A stretch of 64,000 nt of DNA from Thermoplasmata archaeon (lineage in GTDB: Archaea; Thermoplasmatota; Thermoplasmata; Lutacidiplasmatales; UBA184). Under the pieces are notes generated by a model. That model did not search any database. It had not been told where the DNA came from and was given only the letters and a program-made list of their open reading frames with translations. Shown piece after piece: positions 47,444-56,748 of the stretch (position 1 is its first letter; each line of letters starts with the position of its first letter). A program made the position numbers and the translations under genes. The stretch covers positions 1 through 64,000 of the forward strand of contig DASPVQ010000013.1 of NCBI GenBank assembly GCA_035622275.1, written 5' to 3'.

Positions 47444-48265
47444 ATGGGCCGCTACTGGCTCGGCTGCTCCGGCTGGGCCTACGACGACTGGGTCGGCCCG
47501 TTCTACCCCGCGGGCACCCCCCCCGGGGAGTTCCTGGAGCGCTACGCCCGCGTGTTCCGCACGGTGGAGGTCGACTCGAGCTTCTACCGCGCGCCGACCC
47601 CCTTCCTGGTCCGCCGCTGGGCCGAGCGGACTCCCAGCGGCTTCCGCTTCTCGCTCAAGGTCCCGCGCAACGTCACGCACGACGCCGACGAGGCGGTCGG
47701 CGAGCGGGTGCTCGGCGATTTCCTCTCGTCGCTCGGTCCCCTGCGAGGAGCCGGCAAGCTCGCGGCGATCGTACTACAGTTCCCGGCGTCGTTCCGGGCA
47801 CCGTCGGGCGTCGCGAAGCTCGAGCGCCTCCTCGACCGCGTGCCCCGGGAGGTCCCGCTCGCGGTCGAGCTGCGCCACGGGTCCTGGTGGGTGCCGGCGA
47901 CCGAGGCTGCCCTCGCCGACCGGGGCGCCGCGCTCGTCTGGTCGGTGGTCCCGGGCACCGAGCCGCCCGCCTGGACGACCGGCCCGTTCGTCTACGCCCG
48001 CTTCGTGGGCGACCGCGCGCTGACCCGGTTCGACCGGGTCCAGCGGGACCGCACGCGCGATCTCGAACGGATGCGCTCCCGCTTCGAGGAGGAGGCGCGG
48101 GCCGCCGGGCTCGTCTACGCCTACGCGAACAACCACTTCATGGGCTTCGGCCCCGGTACCGTCGCGGCCCTCGCGGGGGTCCTGGGCGAGCCGGCCCCCG
48201 AGCTTCGGCGGGCCGCGCACGGCGCGGGCCAGCGCACGCTCGACGGCGGCGGGCGGCCACCGTAG
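47444..48265 (+). CDS. DUF72 family TIM-barrel protein
   Basis: 273 residues. WLGCSGWAYDDWVGPFYP at the N-terminus, FRTVEVDSSFYRAP, GFRFSLKVPRNVTHD, LQFPASFR, AVELRHGSWW and YAYANNHFMGFGPGT are the full set of DUF72 signatures. The fold is a TIM barrel; the biochemical role is not established. The gene has its own start 107 bases from the divergent hypothetical gene. The last 25 residues are a Gly/Arg-rich tail. Confidence 0.92.
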   Translation: MGRYWLGCSGWAYDDWVGPFYPAGTPPGEFLERYARVFRTVEVDSSFYRAPTPFLVRRWAERTPSGFRFSLKVPRNVTHDADEAVGERVLGDFLSSLGPLRGAGKLAAIVLQFPASFRAPSGVAKLERLLDRVPREVPLAVELRHGSWWVPATEAALADRGAALVWSVVPGTEPPAWTTGPFVYARFVGDRALTRFDRVQRDRTRDLERMRSRFEEEARAAGLVYAYANNHFMGFGPGTVAALAGVLGEPAPELRRAAHGAGQRTLDGGGRPP

Positions 48266-48309
48266 CAGGGTAAGCTTTTTGGCACGTCGGCGCCCCACGA
48301 CGCTCGGCG

Positions 48310-50535
48310 ATGGGGGAGGCGCTCACGCTCCGGGTCGCGGAGGCGTTCCAGCAGGACATCGGTCTCGGGACCGCCCGCCTCGACGTCCAGACCCGCCAGC
48401 GCCTGAAGGTCGGTCTGGGCGACGTCGTGGAGGTCCGCGGCCGCAAGGCGACCCCGGCGATCGTCAGCCGCGCCCAGGCCGACGACGAGGGCAAGGGGCT
48501 CGTGCGGATCGAGGCGGTCGTCCGCCGCAACGCCGGCGTCAGCATCGGCGACCGGATCCAGGTGCAGCGCGTCGACTGCCCGAGCGCGGACTCCGTGACG
48601 ATCGCTCCGATCTATGCGGGGAGCGCGCGGATGGACCTTGGCCCGGGCCTCGAGAGCTTCGTCGCGAAGGCGCTCGCCCGTCGGCCGTTCGTCCGCGGGG
48701 ACGTCTTCGTGATCCCCGGCGTGTTCCTGATGGGCGGCTCGCTGCCGTTCATGGTGGTCGCCACGCAGCCGAAAGGGATCGTCCAGGTCGCCCCGTCGAC
48801 GCTGATCACGATCAAGGAGGAGACGGTCAGCGAGACCGAGGTCGCGGCCCCGCGCGTCTCCTACGAGGACATCGGCGGACTCAAGGAGAAGCTCGGCCGC
48901 GTCCGGGAGATGATCGAGCTGCCGCTCAAGCACCCCGAGCTGTTCGACCGGCTCGCCATCACTCCGCCGAAGGGCGTGCTGCTCTACGGGCCGCCGGGCA
49001 CGGGCAAGACGCTGATCGCCAAGGCCGTCGCGAACGAGGCCGGCGCCCACTTCATCGGCATCCAGGGCCCCGAGATCATCTCGAAGTACTACGGCGAGAG
49101 CGAGAAGGAGCTCCGCGAGAAGTTCGAGGAGGCGGAGAAGAACGCGCCGAGCGTGATCTTCATCGACGAGCTCGACTCGATCGCCCCGCGGCGCGACGAG
49201 GTCGTCGGCGAGGTCGAGCGCCGCGTGGTCGCGCAGCTGCTCACCCTGATGGACGGGCTGAGCGGGCGCGGCAACGTCATCGTGATCGCGGCGACGAACC
49301 GCGAGGAGGCGATCGACCCGGCGCTCCGTCGACCCGGGCGCTTCGACCGGGAGATCGAGATCGGGGTGCCGACCCAGGAGGGGCGCCTGGAGATCCTGCA
49401 GATCCATACCCGAGGGATGCCGATCGACGGCAGCGAGCGCGAGCGGGAGCGCCTCCTGAAAGAGCTCGCGGCGATGAGCCACGGCTTCGTGGGCGCGGAC
49501 CTGTCCTCGCTCGCGCGCGAAGCCGCGATGCGGGCCCTGCGGCGCTACCTGCCCGAGATCGACTTCGATCAGCCGATCCCGCTCTCGCTGCTCGAGCGCA
49601 TGAAGGTCACGGAGACCGACTTCAAGGAAGCCCTCACGCAGATCGAGCCGTCGAGCCTGCGCGACGTCGCGGTCGAGGTCCCCACGACGCACTGGGACGA
49701 GGTCGGGGGCGTCGAGAGGGTCCGGCGGATCCTCGAGGAATCCGTCGAGCTACCGTTCAAGAATCCCCAGGTCTACCGCCACATCGGCATCGATCCGCCG
49801 CGGGGCATCCTGCTCTACGGGCCGCCCGGGGTCGGCAAGACCCTCCTCGCCAAGGCCGCGGCCACGGAGAGCCAGGCGAACTTCATCTCAGTGAAGGGAC
49901 CCGAGGTGATGAGCAAGTGGGTCGGGGAGAGCGAGAAGGCGATCCGGATGATCTTCAAGAAGGCCCGACAGGCCTCGCCGTCAATCGTCTTCATCGACGA
50001 GATCGACTCGATCGCGCCGCGCCGCGGACTCCAGACGTCGAGCGGCGTCACCGAGCGCATCGTCAACCAGCTGCTCACCTCGATCGACGGGCTCGAGTCA
50101 CTGGAGCGGGTCCTCGTGATCGCGGCGACGAACCGACCGGACATCATCGACGAGGCGCTCCTCCGGACCGGCCGCTTCGACCGCATGCTGTACGTCGAGC
50201 CGCCGAGCGCGGCGGGCCGGGTCGAGATCCTGCGCGTCCACACGCGCAAGATGCCCCTCGCCGACGACGTTGAGCTCGCCGAGCTCGCGGCGCGGACCGA
50301 GGGGTACGTGGGCAGCGACCTCGCCGCGCTGTGCCGGGAGGCCGGCCTCACCGCGATCCGCGAGAACCTGAAGGCCTCGAAGGTAACCCGCGCCCACTTC
50401 GACGCGGCCCTCAAGCAGGTCCGGGCGTCGTGCGACGCGGACGTACTGCGCTTCTACGAGGAGTTCGAAAAGCACCTCGTGCGCGAGCGTGTCGGGCGCC
50501 GTCGCGAGGAACCCGGCCAGGCGATCTACCGGTAG
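48310..50535 (+). CDS. CDC48/VAT-type AAA+ ATPase
   Basis: 741 residues. An N-terminal double-psi-barrel domain (about 1-185) precedes two AAA+ modules. D1 has [15 protein letters not shown] and [16 protein letters not shown], with RRPGRFDRE supplying Arg fingers; D2 has [30 protein letters not shown] and RTGRFDRML. It unfolds proteins, probably for the 20S proteasome. A poorly conserved C-terminus ([15 protein letters not shown]) lacks a clear HbYX motif; the last residues I-Y-R are only a near match. A GCTTTTTGG element about 33 bases upstream of the ATG is a weak TATA candidate. Confidence 0.95.
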   Translation: MGEALTLRVAEAFQQDIGLGTARLDVQTRQRLKVGLGDVVEVRGRKATPAIVSRAQADDEGKGLVRIEAVVRRNAGVSIGDRIQVQRVDCPSADSVTIAPIYAGSARMDLGPGLESFVAKALARRPFVRGDVFVIPGVFLMGGSLPFMVVATQPKGIVQVAPSTLITIKEETVSETEVAAPRVSYEDIGGLKEKLGRVREMIELPLKHPELFDRLAITPPKGVLLYGPPGTGKTLIAKAVANEAGAHFIGIQGPEIISKYYGESEKELREKFEEAEKNAPSVIFIDELDSIAPRRDEVVGEVERRVVAQLLTLMDGLSGRGNVIVIAATNREEAIDPALRRPGRFDREIEIGVPTQEGRLEILQIHTRGMPIDGSERERERLLKELAAMSHGFVGADLSSLAREAAMRALRRYLPEIDFDQPIPLSLLERMKVTETDFKEALTQIEPSSLRDVAVEVPTTHWDEVGGVERVRRILEESVELPFKNPQVYRHIGIDPPRGILLYGPPGVGKTLLAKAAATESQANFISVKGPEVMSKWVGESEKAIRMIFKKARQASPSIVFIDEIDSIAPRRGLQTSSGVTERIVNQLLTSIDGLESLERVLVIAATNRPDIIDEALLRTGRFDRMLYVEPPSAAGRVEILRVHTRKMPLADDVELAELAARTEGYVGSDLAALCREAGLTAIRENLKASKVTRAHFDAALKQVRASCDADVLRFYEEFEKHLVRERVGRRREEPGQAIYR

Positions 50536-50590
50536 AGAAATCCGCGAAAAATCGGCGGGGCTTCCGCCGGTGGAGAGCGTCCCGGCAAAG

Positions 50591-50597
50591 CTATAAG
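50591..50597 (+). promoter_or_regulatory. TATA box of the large surface protein gene
   Basis: CTATAAG, about 55-61 bases before the GTG at 50652. An AGGGAGA Shine-Dalgarno-like element at 50644-50650 ends just before the GTG; it is better spaced for a TTG at 50661. Confidence 0.65.
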
Positions 50598-50651
50598 TAG
50601 GGTGGCAAGGTTCGGCGCCGCGCCCCCGATAGGGGGGTCGAATAGGGAGAC

Positions 50652-53600
50652 GTGAAACCGTTGGTCAGTCACCTGCCGCGCGCCACCTTCGCGGTGGTCG
50701 TACTGCTGCTGCTCGTGGGAACACTGGCAGCGGTGGGAGGAGCCGCCCAGGCCGGATCGACACCGAGTTACACGCTGACGGGGTACGCGCGCCAGCCCGG
50801 CGGCCCCTCGGCGCCCCCGGTGCCGGCAGGAGTGAGCGTCGACCTCCTCTCGCGCGCGACCGGCGCCGTCTACGTGAGCACCACGTTCGGCACCGGCGGG
50901 CAGTTCAACTTCACGTCGAGCGGCACGAGCGGCGCGCTCGGGCCGGGCTACTGGTCGGTGTACATCCCCGCCCAGACGAACCTGAGCCTCGGGCCGACGT
51001 GCACGCCGTGCGGGATCCTGCCGGTCAACCAGTCGCCGACCTACGCGTTCTACAACGTGAGCGCGCTCACCACGACGCTCTACCCGACCAGCCTGACGAA
51101 CATCGGGGTGTTCGCCTACAACTCGATGCTCCGCGGCGTCGTCAAGTCGAGCGGCGTGCCCGAGGCCGGGGCGACGGTGCAGCTCCTCGCCACGGGCTAC
51201 AACAACGTGCAGCTCGTCAACAACACGACGGCCTCGGACGGAAGCTACTCGCTGAAGGTGCCGATCGGGACCTGGGTGCTGAAGACGGCCGTCCCCGGCC
51301 CGACCACCTATTACAACTTCTCGAAGGTGACGATCGCCTCGCGCGCGACCGTCTGGGACAACGTCTCGGTCCAGCCGTACCTCGCGTCCGGCTACGAGTA
51401 CCAGCTCGCGAGCCCGAGCGCCCAGGTGCCCAACGGCGGGAACGTCACCGTCTGGGACGGCTACAACGGCGCGATCTACTCCAGTCCGACGCCCGGCGGC
51501 GGCTTCTACTCGTTCGGGACGTACCCGGGCAACTTCAGCTCGACCACGCAGTCGCAGTACTTCCAGGTCGTGCTGTCGCCGATCGGCTACCAGACGATGT
51601 GGTACCCGCTGACCGTCGCCTCGCCGCCGACCCCGTACACGCGGAACGTCTGGTTCCCGACGCTCACCCCGACCCAGAAGGGCATCTTCCAGACGACGCT
51701 CAACCTCGGCACGATCAACGTGTCGAAGGGGACCGGGAACGTCACGGTCACGACGCTGGCCAGCCTCGGCAACGACACCGTGTTCCCGAACCTGCCGAAC
51801 GCCTCGATCGGTCAGCTCTGGGCCCAGCTCGGGCTCGACTTCGACCACTCGACGACGTTCAGCGCCTCCTCGCTCAGCGCCTTCTACCAGTGGGAGAACC
51901 AGTCCGGGCCCTTCTTCCCCGCTGTCCAGGCCGGCCTCGCGATCAACGGGACCGGTTTCCTCGGCCCCAGCACGCCGCAGACGCTCACCAACGAGTCCTC
52001 GACGTGCACGACGACCTGCGGTCTCTCCGACTCCAAGCGGATCAGCCTCGGCTGGTCGGAGACCTACAAGCTCAACGGCACCGTCGCCCGGAACTCGGGG
52101 GCGTACACGCTGAGCTTCGGCTTCCAGCACTCCCCGAGCGCGGACACGTTCAACTACAGCGTGATCCTGCCCGCGGGCTACGTCCTGGCGGCCGGCACCA
52201 GCGCCCCGGCGGGAACGAAGCTCGTGCCGAACGGGCTCGACAATACCTGGACGAAGTTCACCCTGGTCTCGCTGCCGTCGAAGACCGCGCAGGGCCAGGC
52301 GTCGTTCTCGATCGTGAAGTACGCCAACCTCACCGCGAACGTGAACGTCTCGACCTCGGACTTTGCCTTCTCCAAGGCGAACGTGCTCAACGCGACGCAC
52401 GGCAACTACACGGTCGTCGTGGGCGTCGGCGAGAACGCGACGTTCAGCGCGCTCAACTCCACCTACCCGGCCGGCACGAACGGCACCAAGTTCGTCTGGA
52501 ACTTCGGCGACGGCGGGATGACGACGACCGGGCAGGCGACGACGAACCACACCTACGCCGTCGCGAGCGGCACCACGCCGTACTCCGGCACGCTCACCGT
52601 CACCAGCTCCGGCGGTCTGGTCAATTCGACGACGTTCTACGTCTGGGTCGCCCAGGGGCCGGTGACCGCCGTCATCAGCACCAACGCGAGCGCGAGCCAG
52701 AATCGCACGATCAACGGGCACCCGTACGTGTTCGTCAACTGGGGGACCGTGCTGTACCTCAATGCGTCACTGAGCAGTGCGAGCGTCTCGCCCAGCGCGC
52801 CGATCCCGGGCGTGCGCAGCGTCGCCTACTTCCAGCTCGCCGCGAAGGGCTTCAAGCTGACCCAGAACTACTCGGTCAGCCTCGGCGCGAGCTTCGAGTC
52901 GAACTTCTCGTACCAGTACCTCGGCGCCGGGGTCTACTACTCGAGCTCGACCACGATCAACGGCAGCGCGGTCACCTTCAAGGGCTGGCAGTACAACGTG
53001 ACGCTCACGGTCTGGTCGGGCACCGGCCAGAGCGCGAACGCCTACCTGGTGATCCTCGTCAACGACACGGAGAAGCCGACCTCGAGCTTCCAGGTGCTCA
53101 ACTCCGCCGGAAAGCCGGTCTCGGGCAGCGGCGTCGTCACGGCGAGCAATCTCACGGCCAAGGTGCAGCTCAACGGCGCCAACGCGACCGACCCGCACAA
53201 CGGGTCGATCACGAAGTACTACTGGCTGGTAACGAACTCGGGCAACTCCTCGGTGCACCTGGGCAGCAACGTGACCGCGGTCAAGCCGTACCCGACGTTC
53301 TGGCTGCCCGCGCAGCTCAAGGCGTACACGGTCAACCTCACGGTCTGGGACCTCAACGGGAACCGGGGCTGGGCGACGCAGGCGCTGTCGGTGAGCCCGA
53401 ACGCGACGATCGCGCCGATCATGGCATCGAACAACCTCACCGCCTCGTCGACCTTCAACGCGGGCACGTCCTACACGATCTGGGTCAACTTCACGTCCCA
53501 GGGCGGCTCCAAGTCGGTCGCCCAGAACGTCAGCGTCGCCTTCTACCTGACGAGCCCGAGCGGGACCGCGCGGACCTACATCGGCGGCTCGCCGTCGTCG

Positions 53601-54023
53601 GTGAAGTTCTACAACTACTCCGGCGGCGTGGTCAACTCCGTGCCGTTCGCCACCGGGCTCGTCCCGAGCATGGCGTACAACACGACCTATCGCGCCGAGA
53701 TCACCTGGACCCCCGGCGCGACCGGTAACTACGTCCTCTACGCCAACACGACGGCGCAGAACGAGTACTTCGGCAGCTACATCAACGGGCCGCAGACCGT
53801 GACGAAGTCGGTCACGGTGAACCCGAACCCGACGACGACGCTCCTCGAGTACGTCGCGATCGGCGTCGCGGTGGTGGTCGTGATCGCGCTGATCTACCTG
53901 TTCTACCGCCGCCGCACGGGTCGGTCGGGCGGCGCGCGCTCCGGACGCGCGGGCGCCGATCGCGGCCGCAGCCGGCCGGCGGACAAGGACGAGGACGAAG
54001 AGGACGAGGACGACGAGTCCTAG
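50652..54023 (+). CDS. Large secreted, membrane-anchored surface protein with PKD domain
   Basis: 1,123 residues. A signal peptide (FAVVVLLLLVGTLAAVGGAAQAG, given in part; residues about 13-35) is followed by a Ser/Thr/Asn/Gly/Tyr-rich ectodomain with very many N-x-S/T sequons. Carboxypeptidase-regulatory-like beta modules occur early (YTLTGYARQPGG; GVVKSSGVPEAGATVQLL). A PKD domain with FVWNFGDGG lies near residue 612-680. A single transmembrane helix at about 1066-1088 precedes a basic then strongly acidic tail (KDEDEEDEDDES). It is probably glycosylated S-layer or surface adhesin material. The start may be TTG at 50661. Confidence 0.85.
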   Translation: MKPLVSHLPRATFAVVVLLLLVGTLAAVGGAAQAGSTPSYTLTGYARQPGGPSAPPVPAGVSVDLLSRATGAVYVSTTFGTGGQFNFTSSGTSGALGPGYWSVYIPAQTNLSLGPTCTPCGILPVNQSPTYAFYNVSALTTTLYPTSLTNIGVFAYNSMLRGVVKSSGVPEAGATVQLLATGYNNVQLVNNTTASDGSYSLKVPIGTWVLKTAVPGPTTYYNFSKVTIASRATVWDNVSVQPYLASGYEYQLASPSAQVPNGGNVTVWDGYNGAIYSSPTPGGGFYSFGTYPGNFSSTTQSQYFQVVLSPIGYQTMWYPLTVASPPTPYTRNVWFPTLTPTQKGIFQTTLNLGTINVSKGTGNVTVTTLASLGNDTVFPNLPNASIGQLWAQLGLDFDHSTTFSASSLSAFYQWENQSGPFFPAVQAGLAINGTGFLGPSTPQTLTNESSTCTTTCGLSDSKRISLGWSETYKLNGTVARNSGAYTLSFGFQHSPSADTFNYSVILPAGYVLAAGTSAPAGTKLVPNGLDNTWTKFTLVSLPSKTAQGQASFSIVKYANLTANVNVSTSDFAFSKANVLNATHGNYTVVVGVGENATFSALNSTYPAGTNGTKFVWNFGDGGMTTTGQATTNHTYAVASGTTPYSGTLTVTSSGGLVNSTTFYVWVAQGPVTAVISTNASASQNRTINGHPYVFVNWGTVLYLNASLSSASVSPSAPIPGVRSVAYFQLAAKGFKLTQNYSVSLGASFESNFSYQYLGAGVYYSSSTTINGSAVTFKGWQYNVTLTVWSGTGQSANAYLVILVNDTEKPTSSFQVLNSAGKPVSGSGVVTASNLTAKVQLNGANATDPHNGSITKYYWLVTNSGNSSVHLGSNVTAVKPYPTFWLPAQLKAYTVNLTVWDLNGNRGWATQALSVSPNATIAPIMASNNLTASSTFNAGTSYTIWVNFTSQGGSKSVAQNVSVAFYLTSPSGTARTYIGGSPSSVKFYNYSGGVVNSVPFATGLVPSMAYNTTYRAEITWTPGATGNYVLYANTTAQNEYFGSYINGPQTVTKSVTVNPNPTTTLLEYVAIGVAVVVVIALIYLFYRRRTGRSGGARSGRAGADRGRSRPADKDEDEEDEDDES

Positions 54024-54077
54024 CCCGACCGCTCCCCTCGCCCGCCGCGCGTGAGGGGCGCGACCGCACGGGAGGCG

Positions 54078-54275
54078 CTAGCCGTACGGTCCGACCTCGT
54101 CAAGCAGGTCCACGTGCGTCAGGAGCATCCGCCGGCAGCAGTAGCGGTGGAGCCCGAGGCCGTCGAGGACCTCGCCGGCCGGCTCGCCCCGGGCCGTCCG
54201 CTCCCGGTACTCGTCCCAGTACTGGCCGATGACCGCGCCGCAGGTGAAGCAGCGCACCGGCACCATCATCGTCAT
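54078..54275 (-). CDS. rpoN: DNA-directed RNA polymerase subunit N (Rpo10)
   Basis: 65 residues from the ATG at 54275; family members usually begin at the equivalent of 54266 (MVPVRCFTCG). Zinc ligands are CFTCG near the start and the Cys pair in HRYCCRRMLL. It is the archaeal Rpb10 counterpart needed for RNA polymerase assembly. It ends the L18e-L13-S9-RpoN cluster, the conserved archaeal order, 17 bases after rps9. RpoK is not seen. Confidence 0.93.
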   Translation of the reverse strand: MTMMVPVRCFTCGAVIGQYWDEYRERTARGEPAGEVLDGLGLHRYCCRRMLLTHVDLLDEVGPYG

Positions 54276-54292
54276 CGGACCCGGACCTCCGT

Positions 54293-54700
54293 CTAGCGGT
54301 ACGACTTCTGCCGGCGCTTGCGGGCGCCGCGGCCGCCGGGGCGCTTCGGCAGCTTGCGGCGCGGGTCGTTCACCAGCAGCGAGCGGTCGTAGTGCTTGAA
54401 CGTCTCGCGCAGCGCGCCGTCCTTGAGCCACTCCAAAAGTCCGCGCGCGACCGCCGTGCGAGCGGCGGAGGCCTGGCCGACGATCCCCCCGCCGCGGACG
54501 CGGACCGAGATGTCCAGGCTGCGGGTGCGCTCGCCGACCATGAGGAGCGGCTCCTGGATCTTCAGGCGGACCACCTCGGGCTCGACGAGCTCGAGGGGCC
54601 GGTCGTTGACGCGCACGCGCCCGGCGCCCTTGCGGACGGTCGCGCGGGCGACCGCCGCCTTGCGCTTGCCCGTCGCCAGCACGACCTGCGGGGCCTTCAC
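54293..54700 (-). CDS. rps9: Small-subunit ribosomal protein S9
   Basis: 135 residues. ATGKRKAAVARATVRKGAGRVRVN at the start, VRVRGGGIVGQASAARTAVARGLLEW in the middle (each quoted in part by its GKRKAAVARA and GGGIVGQASAAR cores) and the basic end GARKRRQKSYR that reaches the P-site tRNA are all typical. The ATG overlaps the L13 stop (ATGA), showing coupled translation. Confidence 0.96.
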   Translation of the reverse strand: MKAPQVVLATGKRKAAVARATVRKGAGRVRVNDRPLELVEPEVVRLKIQEPLLMVGERTRSLDISVRVRGGGIVGQASAARTAVARGLLEWLKDGALRETFKHYDRSLLVNDPRRKLPKRPGGRGARKRRQKSYR

Positions 54701-55137
54701 GCGCGGGCCCCCAGCAGCACCGTGACTTCGCCGAGGGTGACCGGCGGGCGGAGGGCCGGCCGCGCCTTCGCCCCCTCGAGGGTAGCGAACGGGCTCCCGC
54801 GCAGCGGCTCGGGAACGCCGAGGTGGACCTCGAGGCGACGGTAGGCGAGCTTGCCGCGGGTCTTGAGATGCGGCAGCATGCCGCGCACCGTGCGGCGGAA
54901 GATGCGGTCCGCGTAGCGCGGAAAGTGGGGGCCCGAGCGGACCGACCCGCGCGCCCGCGCGGCCGTGTAGTGCGCGACGACCTGACGTCGCGAGCCCGTG
55001 ATCACGCTCTTTTCCGCGTTGACGACCACGATCGTCTCGCCGGCCAGCAGGCGCTGGGCGATCAGGCTCGCCGCCCGTCCGAGGACAAGGCCGGTCGCGT
55101 CGATGACCGTCGGAGGGCTCGATGTCGCCTCAGCCAA
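54697..55137 (-). CDS. rpl13: Large-subunit ribosomal protein L13
   Basis: 146 residues. VIDATGLVLGRAASLIAQRLLAGE, quoted by its core IDATGLVLGRAAS, then VVNAEKSVITG and the RSGPHFPRYADRIFRRTVRGMLPH region (core RIFRRTVRGMLPHL) match archaeal L13. An N-terminal lead of about ten residues is extra. It overlaps the upstream L18e gene by 8 bases and the downstream S9 gene by 4. Confidence 0.95.
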   Translation of the reverse strand: MAEATSSPPTVIDATGLVLGRAASLIAQRLLAGETIVVVNAEKSVITGSRRQVVAHYTAARARGSVRSGPHFPRYADRIFRRTVRGMLPHLKTRGKLAYRRLEVHLGVPEPLRGSPFATLEGAKARPALRPPVTLGEVTVLLGARA

Positions 55138-55495
55138 GGAGCCGCACCCCCGCGCCGTCCGGTCGCGCGTGCACCAGCTCCAGGATCGACAGCGCGGCCC
55201 CGCCGGCGGCGTGGACCTTCTCGCGGGCGCCGCCCGAGTACGCCGCGGCGCCGACGGTGATCGGCTTCGACAGCGGCCCGTCCGCGAGCAGCTTACCCGG
55301 CACGACGATCCATTCCTCGGCCTCCGCGATCCGCTCCAGGTGTCCCACGTTCAGCGGCCGCGCGCCGTGGCGGGGCCGCTCGAGCCGGTCCGCGACCGCG
55401 CCCCAGATCGCCGCGTCGTGGGCGTCGGCGGCCCGTCGCAGCGCGACGACGACGCGGTGGAGCTCCGGATTCTTCTGACGAAAGGGGCGGGCCAT
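55130..55495 (-). CDS. rpl18e: Large-subunit ribosomal protein L18e
   Basis: 121 residues. RPLNVGHLERIAEAEEWIVVPGKLL and ITVGAAAYSGGAREKVHAAGG (cores NVGHLERIA and VPGKLL; AYSGGAREKV) identify it as L18e, the archaeal/eukaryotic relative of L15. First gene of the ribosomal protein-RpoN operon. A TATA box TTATATCG is centred about 32 bases before the ATG, so the leader is only a few bases. The rpoD gene often found after or before this cluster is absent here. Confidence 0.94.
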   Translation of the reverse strand: MARPFRQKNPELHRVVVALRRAADAHDAAIWGAVADRLERPRHGARPLNVGHLERIAEAEEWIVVPGKLLADGPLSKPITVGAAAYSGGAREKVHAAGGAALSILELVHARPDGAGVRLLG

Positions 55496-55522
55496 GGGCG
55501 AGGTGCCCTCGACCTGTGTTCT

Positions 55523-55530
55523 CGATATAA
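55523..55530 (-). promoter_or_regulatory. TATA box of the L18e-L13-S9-RpoN operon
   Basis: The minus strand reads TTATATCG, centred 32 bases from the L18e ATG. The rest of the gap to the divergent PRC-barrel gene is GC-rich. Confidence 0.7.
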
Positions 55531-55616
55531 GCGTTGCCTCGCCGACGCGCGCTCGACCGCGCGCCGTCCGCCCCGGCGGCGCGCGCGCTCGCCGACGCGT
55601 TCCGCTCCTCGCTAAC

Positions 55617-55626
55617 GGTTAAATAC
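55617..55626 (+). promoter_or_regulatory. TATA box of the PRC-barrel gene
   Basis: GGTTAAATAC, centred about 42 bases before the ATG at 55663. It is followed by a short leader of roughly 15 bases. Confidence 0.6.
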
Positions 55627-55662
55627 GCCACCTCGCCATCGAACGCGCGAGGCCCCTCCCCC

Positions 55663-55905
55663 ATGCGCAGATTCCTCACCGAGCTCCGCGGCAAGACCGT
55701 GATGACGAACGACGGACAGATCCTGGGCGCGATCGACAACTTCGTGGTCGACACGATGACCGGCGGGATCGCGCACGTGCTCGTCACCCCGAGCGAGGAC
55801 GTCGAGCCCCGGCTCTTCCAGAGCGATGCGTCCGGCCGTCTCGTCCTTCCCTTCAAGAGCATGCGCGCGGTGAAGGACGTCGTCGTGATGGACATTGGGA
55901 AGTGA
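55663..55905 (+). CDS. PRC-barrel domain protein
   Basis: 80 residues consisting of a single PRC barrel: FLTELRGKTVMTNDGQILGAIDNFVVDTMTGGI (cores RGKTVMTNDGQILG and VDTMTGGI) and PFKSMRAVKDVVVMDI. Stand-alone PRC-barrel proteins are common in archaea; some have recently been tied to cell division (CdpB-type proteins that interact with SepF), and SepF is encoded at 63470. Here that link is only inference. The neighbouring glycosyltransferase frame starts 11 bases before its stop. Confidence 0.88.
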   Translation: MRRFLTELRGKTVMTNDGQILGAIDNFVVDTMTGGIAHVLVTPSEDVEPRLFQSDASGRLVLPFKSMRAVKDVVVMDIGK

Positions 55906-56740
55906 CGACGCTCCCGGCGATCTAGTCACTGTCGTCGTCACCGTCCGAAACGAGGAGGCCCACCTCCCCCGCCTCCTCGACAACCTCCTCCTCCAGGAAG
56001 GCCCGTTCGAGGTCGTTCTCGTCGAGTCCGAGAGCCGGGACCGCACGCGCGCCATCGCCGACGAGTATGCGCGGCGGCACCCTGAGCGCCTGCGGGTCCT
56101 GTCGCACCCCGGCTCGCGCGGCATCGGGCGGAACGTCGGGGCCGCGCACGCCCGGGGGCCGTGGATCGCGTTCACGGACGGCGATTGCTTTCCCGACTCC
56201 CACTGGCTGAGCGCGCTGCGCGCGGCCGCGCCGACGGCCCCGGTGCTCGCGGGCCGGACGGTGACGGTGGGCAAGCCCCAGTACGGCAACCTCGAGCGCG
56301 TCGAGCTGTTCCAGAGCGGATTCGACGTCACGTACCCGACCGCCAACCTCGCCTACCGCCGGGAGCTGTTCGATCGGCTGGGCGGCTTCGACCCGCGCTT
56401 CATCACCGCCGAGGACATCGACCTCAACCTGCGGGCGGTGCGCGCCGGCGCGTCGATCCGCTACGTCCCCGGGGCGGTCGTCTACCACCACCTGCGCGCG
56501 ACGCCGATCCGCTTCCTCTACCAGGCGTTCTGGAACGGCTACGGCCGCAAGCAGCTGACCGAGAAGCACGGCAGCCTCTGGGGCCGTTACCGGATCCGCC
56601 GCCTCCTCGCCGGTCAGCGCAGCGTCATCGCCTGGGCGCGGCTGGTCGGGGCCCTCGGCGGCTACTCGGCCCGCGTCGTGACGGGCCGCGGGCGCCGCCT
56701 CGGGCCGGGGACGCCGAGCGCGCCCTCGTTCGGGGCCTAA
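55895..56740 (+). CDS. Family 2 glycosyltransferase
   Basis: 281 residues. The GT-A start VTVVVTVRNEEAHLPRLLDNLL, the D-x-D-type motif in AFTDGDCFPDSHWLS and the catalytic-site region NLAYRRELFDRLGGFDPRFITAEDIDLNLR (core GGFDPRFITAEDIDLNLR) are clear. No transmembrane segment is seen. The start is a TTG at 55895 overlapping the PRC gene; no ATG or GTG lies between it and the first conserved strand. It probably adds sugars for protein glycosylation or polysaccharide; the surface protein at 50652 is one possible client. Confidence 0.85.
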   Translation: MGSDDAPGDLVTVVVTVRNEEAHLPRLLDNLLLQEGPFEVVLVESESRDRTRAIADEYARRHPERLRVLSHPGSRGIGRNVGAAHARGPWIAFTDGDCFPDSHWLSALRAAAPTAPVLAGRTVTVGKPQYGNLERVELFQSGFDVTYPTANLAYRRELFDRLGGFDPRFITAEDIDLNLRAVRAGASIRYVPGAVVYHHLRATPIRFLYQAFWNGYGRKQLTEKHGSLWGRYRIRRLLAGQRSVIAWARLVGALGGYSARVVTGRGRRLGPGTPSAPSFGA

Positions 56741-56748
56741 CGCGACGC

